Shown here piece after piece: positions 5,286-5,427 of a stretch of 5,427 nt of DNA. The stretch's first letter is position 1. Each line of letters starts with the position of its first letter. The notes beneath the pieces were generated by a model. The model saw only the letters and a list, made by a program, of their open reading frames with translations, ran no database searches and was not told the DNA's origin. Origin of the DNA: Lachnoclostridium phytofermentans (lineage in GTDB: Bacteria > Bacillota > Clostridia > Lachnospirales > Lachnospiraceae); NCBI GenBank assembly GCA_003526525.1, contig DPVV01000347.1:1-5427 (forward strand). Reading direction: 5' to 3'. The position numbers and the translations under genes were made by a program.

Positions 5286-5427
5286 TTATTTATAATGCAC
5301 TTCTGTTAAAAATAGACCTTTCGCTTCTATGGTCTCGCCAGCTTTTTCCCTGTCTTTGCTCTCTAAAATTCTTTTCAATTCTATTGGTTCAATTTTTGAT
5401 AAACCTACCTCAAGTAAAGTTCCAACC
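5286..5427 (-). CDS. truA: tRNA pseudouridine synthase A, C-terminal fragment (cut by window edge)
   Basis: The final 46 codons and TAA stop of a gene entering from the right edge on the minus strand. The readable end runs VGTLLEVG, KIEPIELKRILESKDREKAGETIEAKGLFLTEVHYK. This matches the conserved TruA C-terminus, where a GTLLEVG strand and helix are followed by ILES-DR--AG-TA-A-GL-L-V-Y. TruA converts uridines 38-40 in the tRNA anticodon arm to pseudouridine. The catalytic aspartate lies upstream of the window, so activity cannot be judged. The truncation comes only from the window boundary; nothing in the visible part suggests a broken gene. No terminator hairpin is visible in the 183 bases before the Nudix gene, so read-through into the Nudix gene and pyrC is plausible. 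Confidence 0.9.
   Translation of the reverse strand, partial: VGTLLEVGLSKIEPIELKRILESKDREKAGETIEAKGLFLTEVHYK

Noticed and set aside
5266..5296. Plus-strand promoter (TTGCTG and TATAAT)
   Set aside because: The spacer is 19 bases, the TATAAT is inside the last codons of truA read on the opposite strand, and no plus-strand gene follows.

Overview
The window looks like chromosomal DNA from a low-GC, Gram-positive anaerobe of the Clostridia, possibly a Lachnospiraceae-type species. This placement is inferred from AT-rich codon use, strong GGAGG-type ribosome binding sites, short U-tailed hairpin terminators, and the type-2 form of PyrF. No species can be named from the sequence alone.

Layout, left to right. 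A plus-strand dedA-family membrane protein gene (start best placed at 16) runs to 621. It converges on a minus-strand block, and the 163-base gap holds two hairpin terminators, one serving both directions and one facing the minus strand. All remaining genes lie on the minus strand. In transcription order (right to left) they are: the last 46 codons of truA, cut by the window edge; a small Nudix-fold gene; pyrC; then a terminator, a clear sigma-A-type promoter, pyrF, and a MATE-family transporter gene 19 bases behind pyrF.

Two adjacent genes belong to de novo pyrimidine synthesis: pyrC (dihydroorotase, step 3) and pyrF (OMP decarboxylase, step 6). They are separately transcribed units here. 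The rest of the pathway (pyrB, pyrD/K, pyrE) is not in the window. TruA modifies tRNA, and DedA and MATE are membrane proteins. No single shared function links all the genes.

Most of the window is ordinary housekeeping sequence. The parts that deserve a second look are a degenerate array of roughly 15-base repeats (GGTGTTCACC type) filling the leader between truA and the Nudix gene; the Nudix protein itself, whose Nudix box lacks two of the usual glutamates; and a 10-bp hairpin between the Nudix gene and pyrC. I see no evidence for a defence system, mobile element, CRISPR array, or structural RNA gene.
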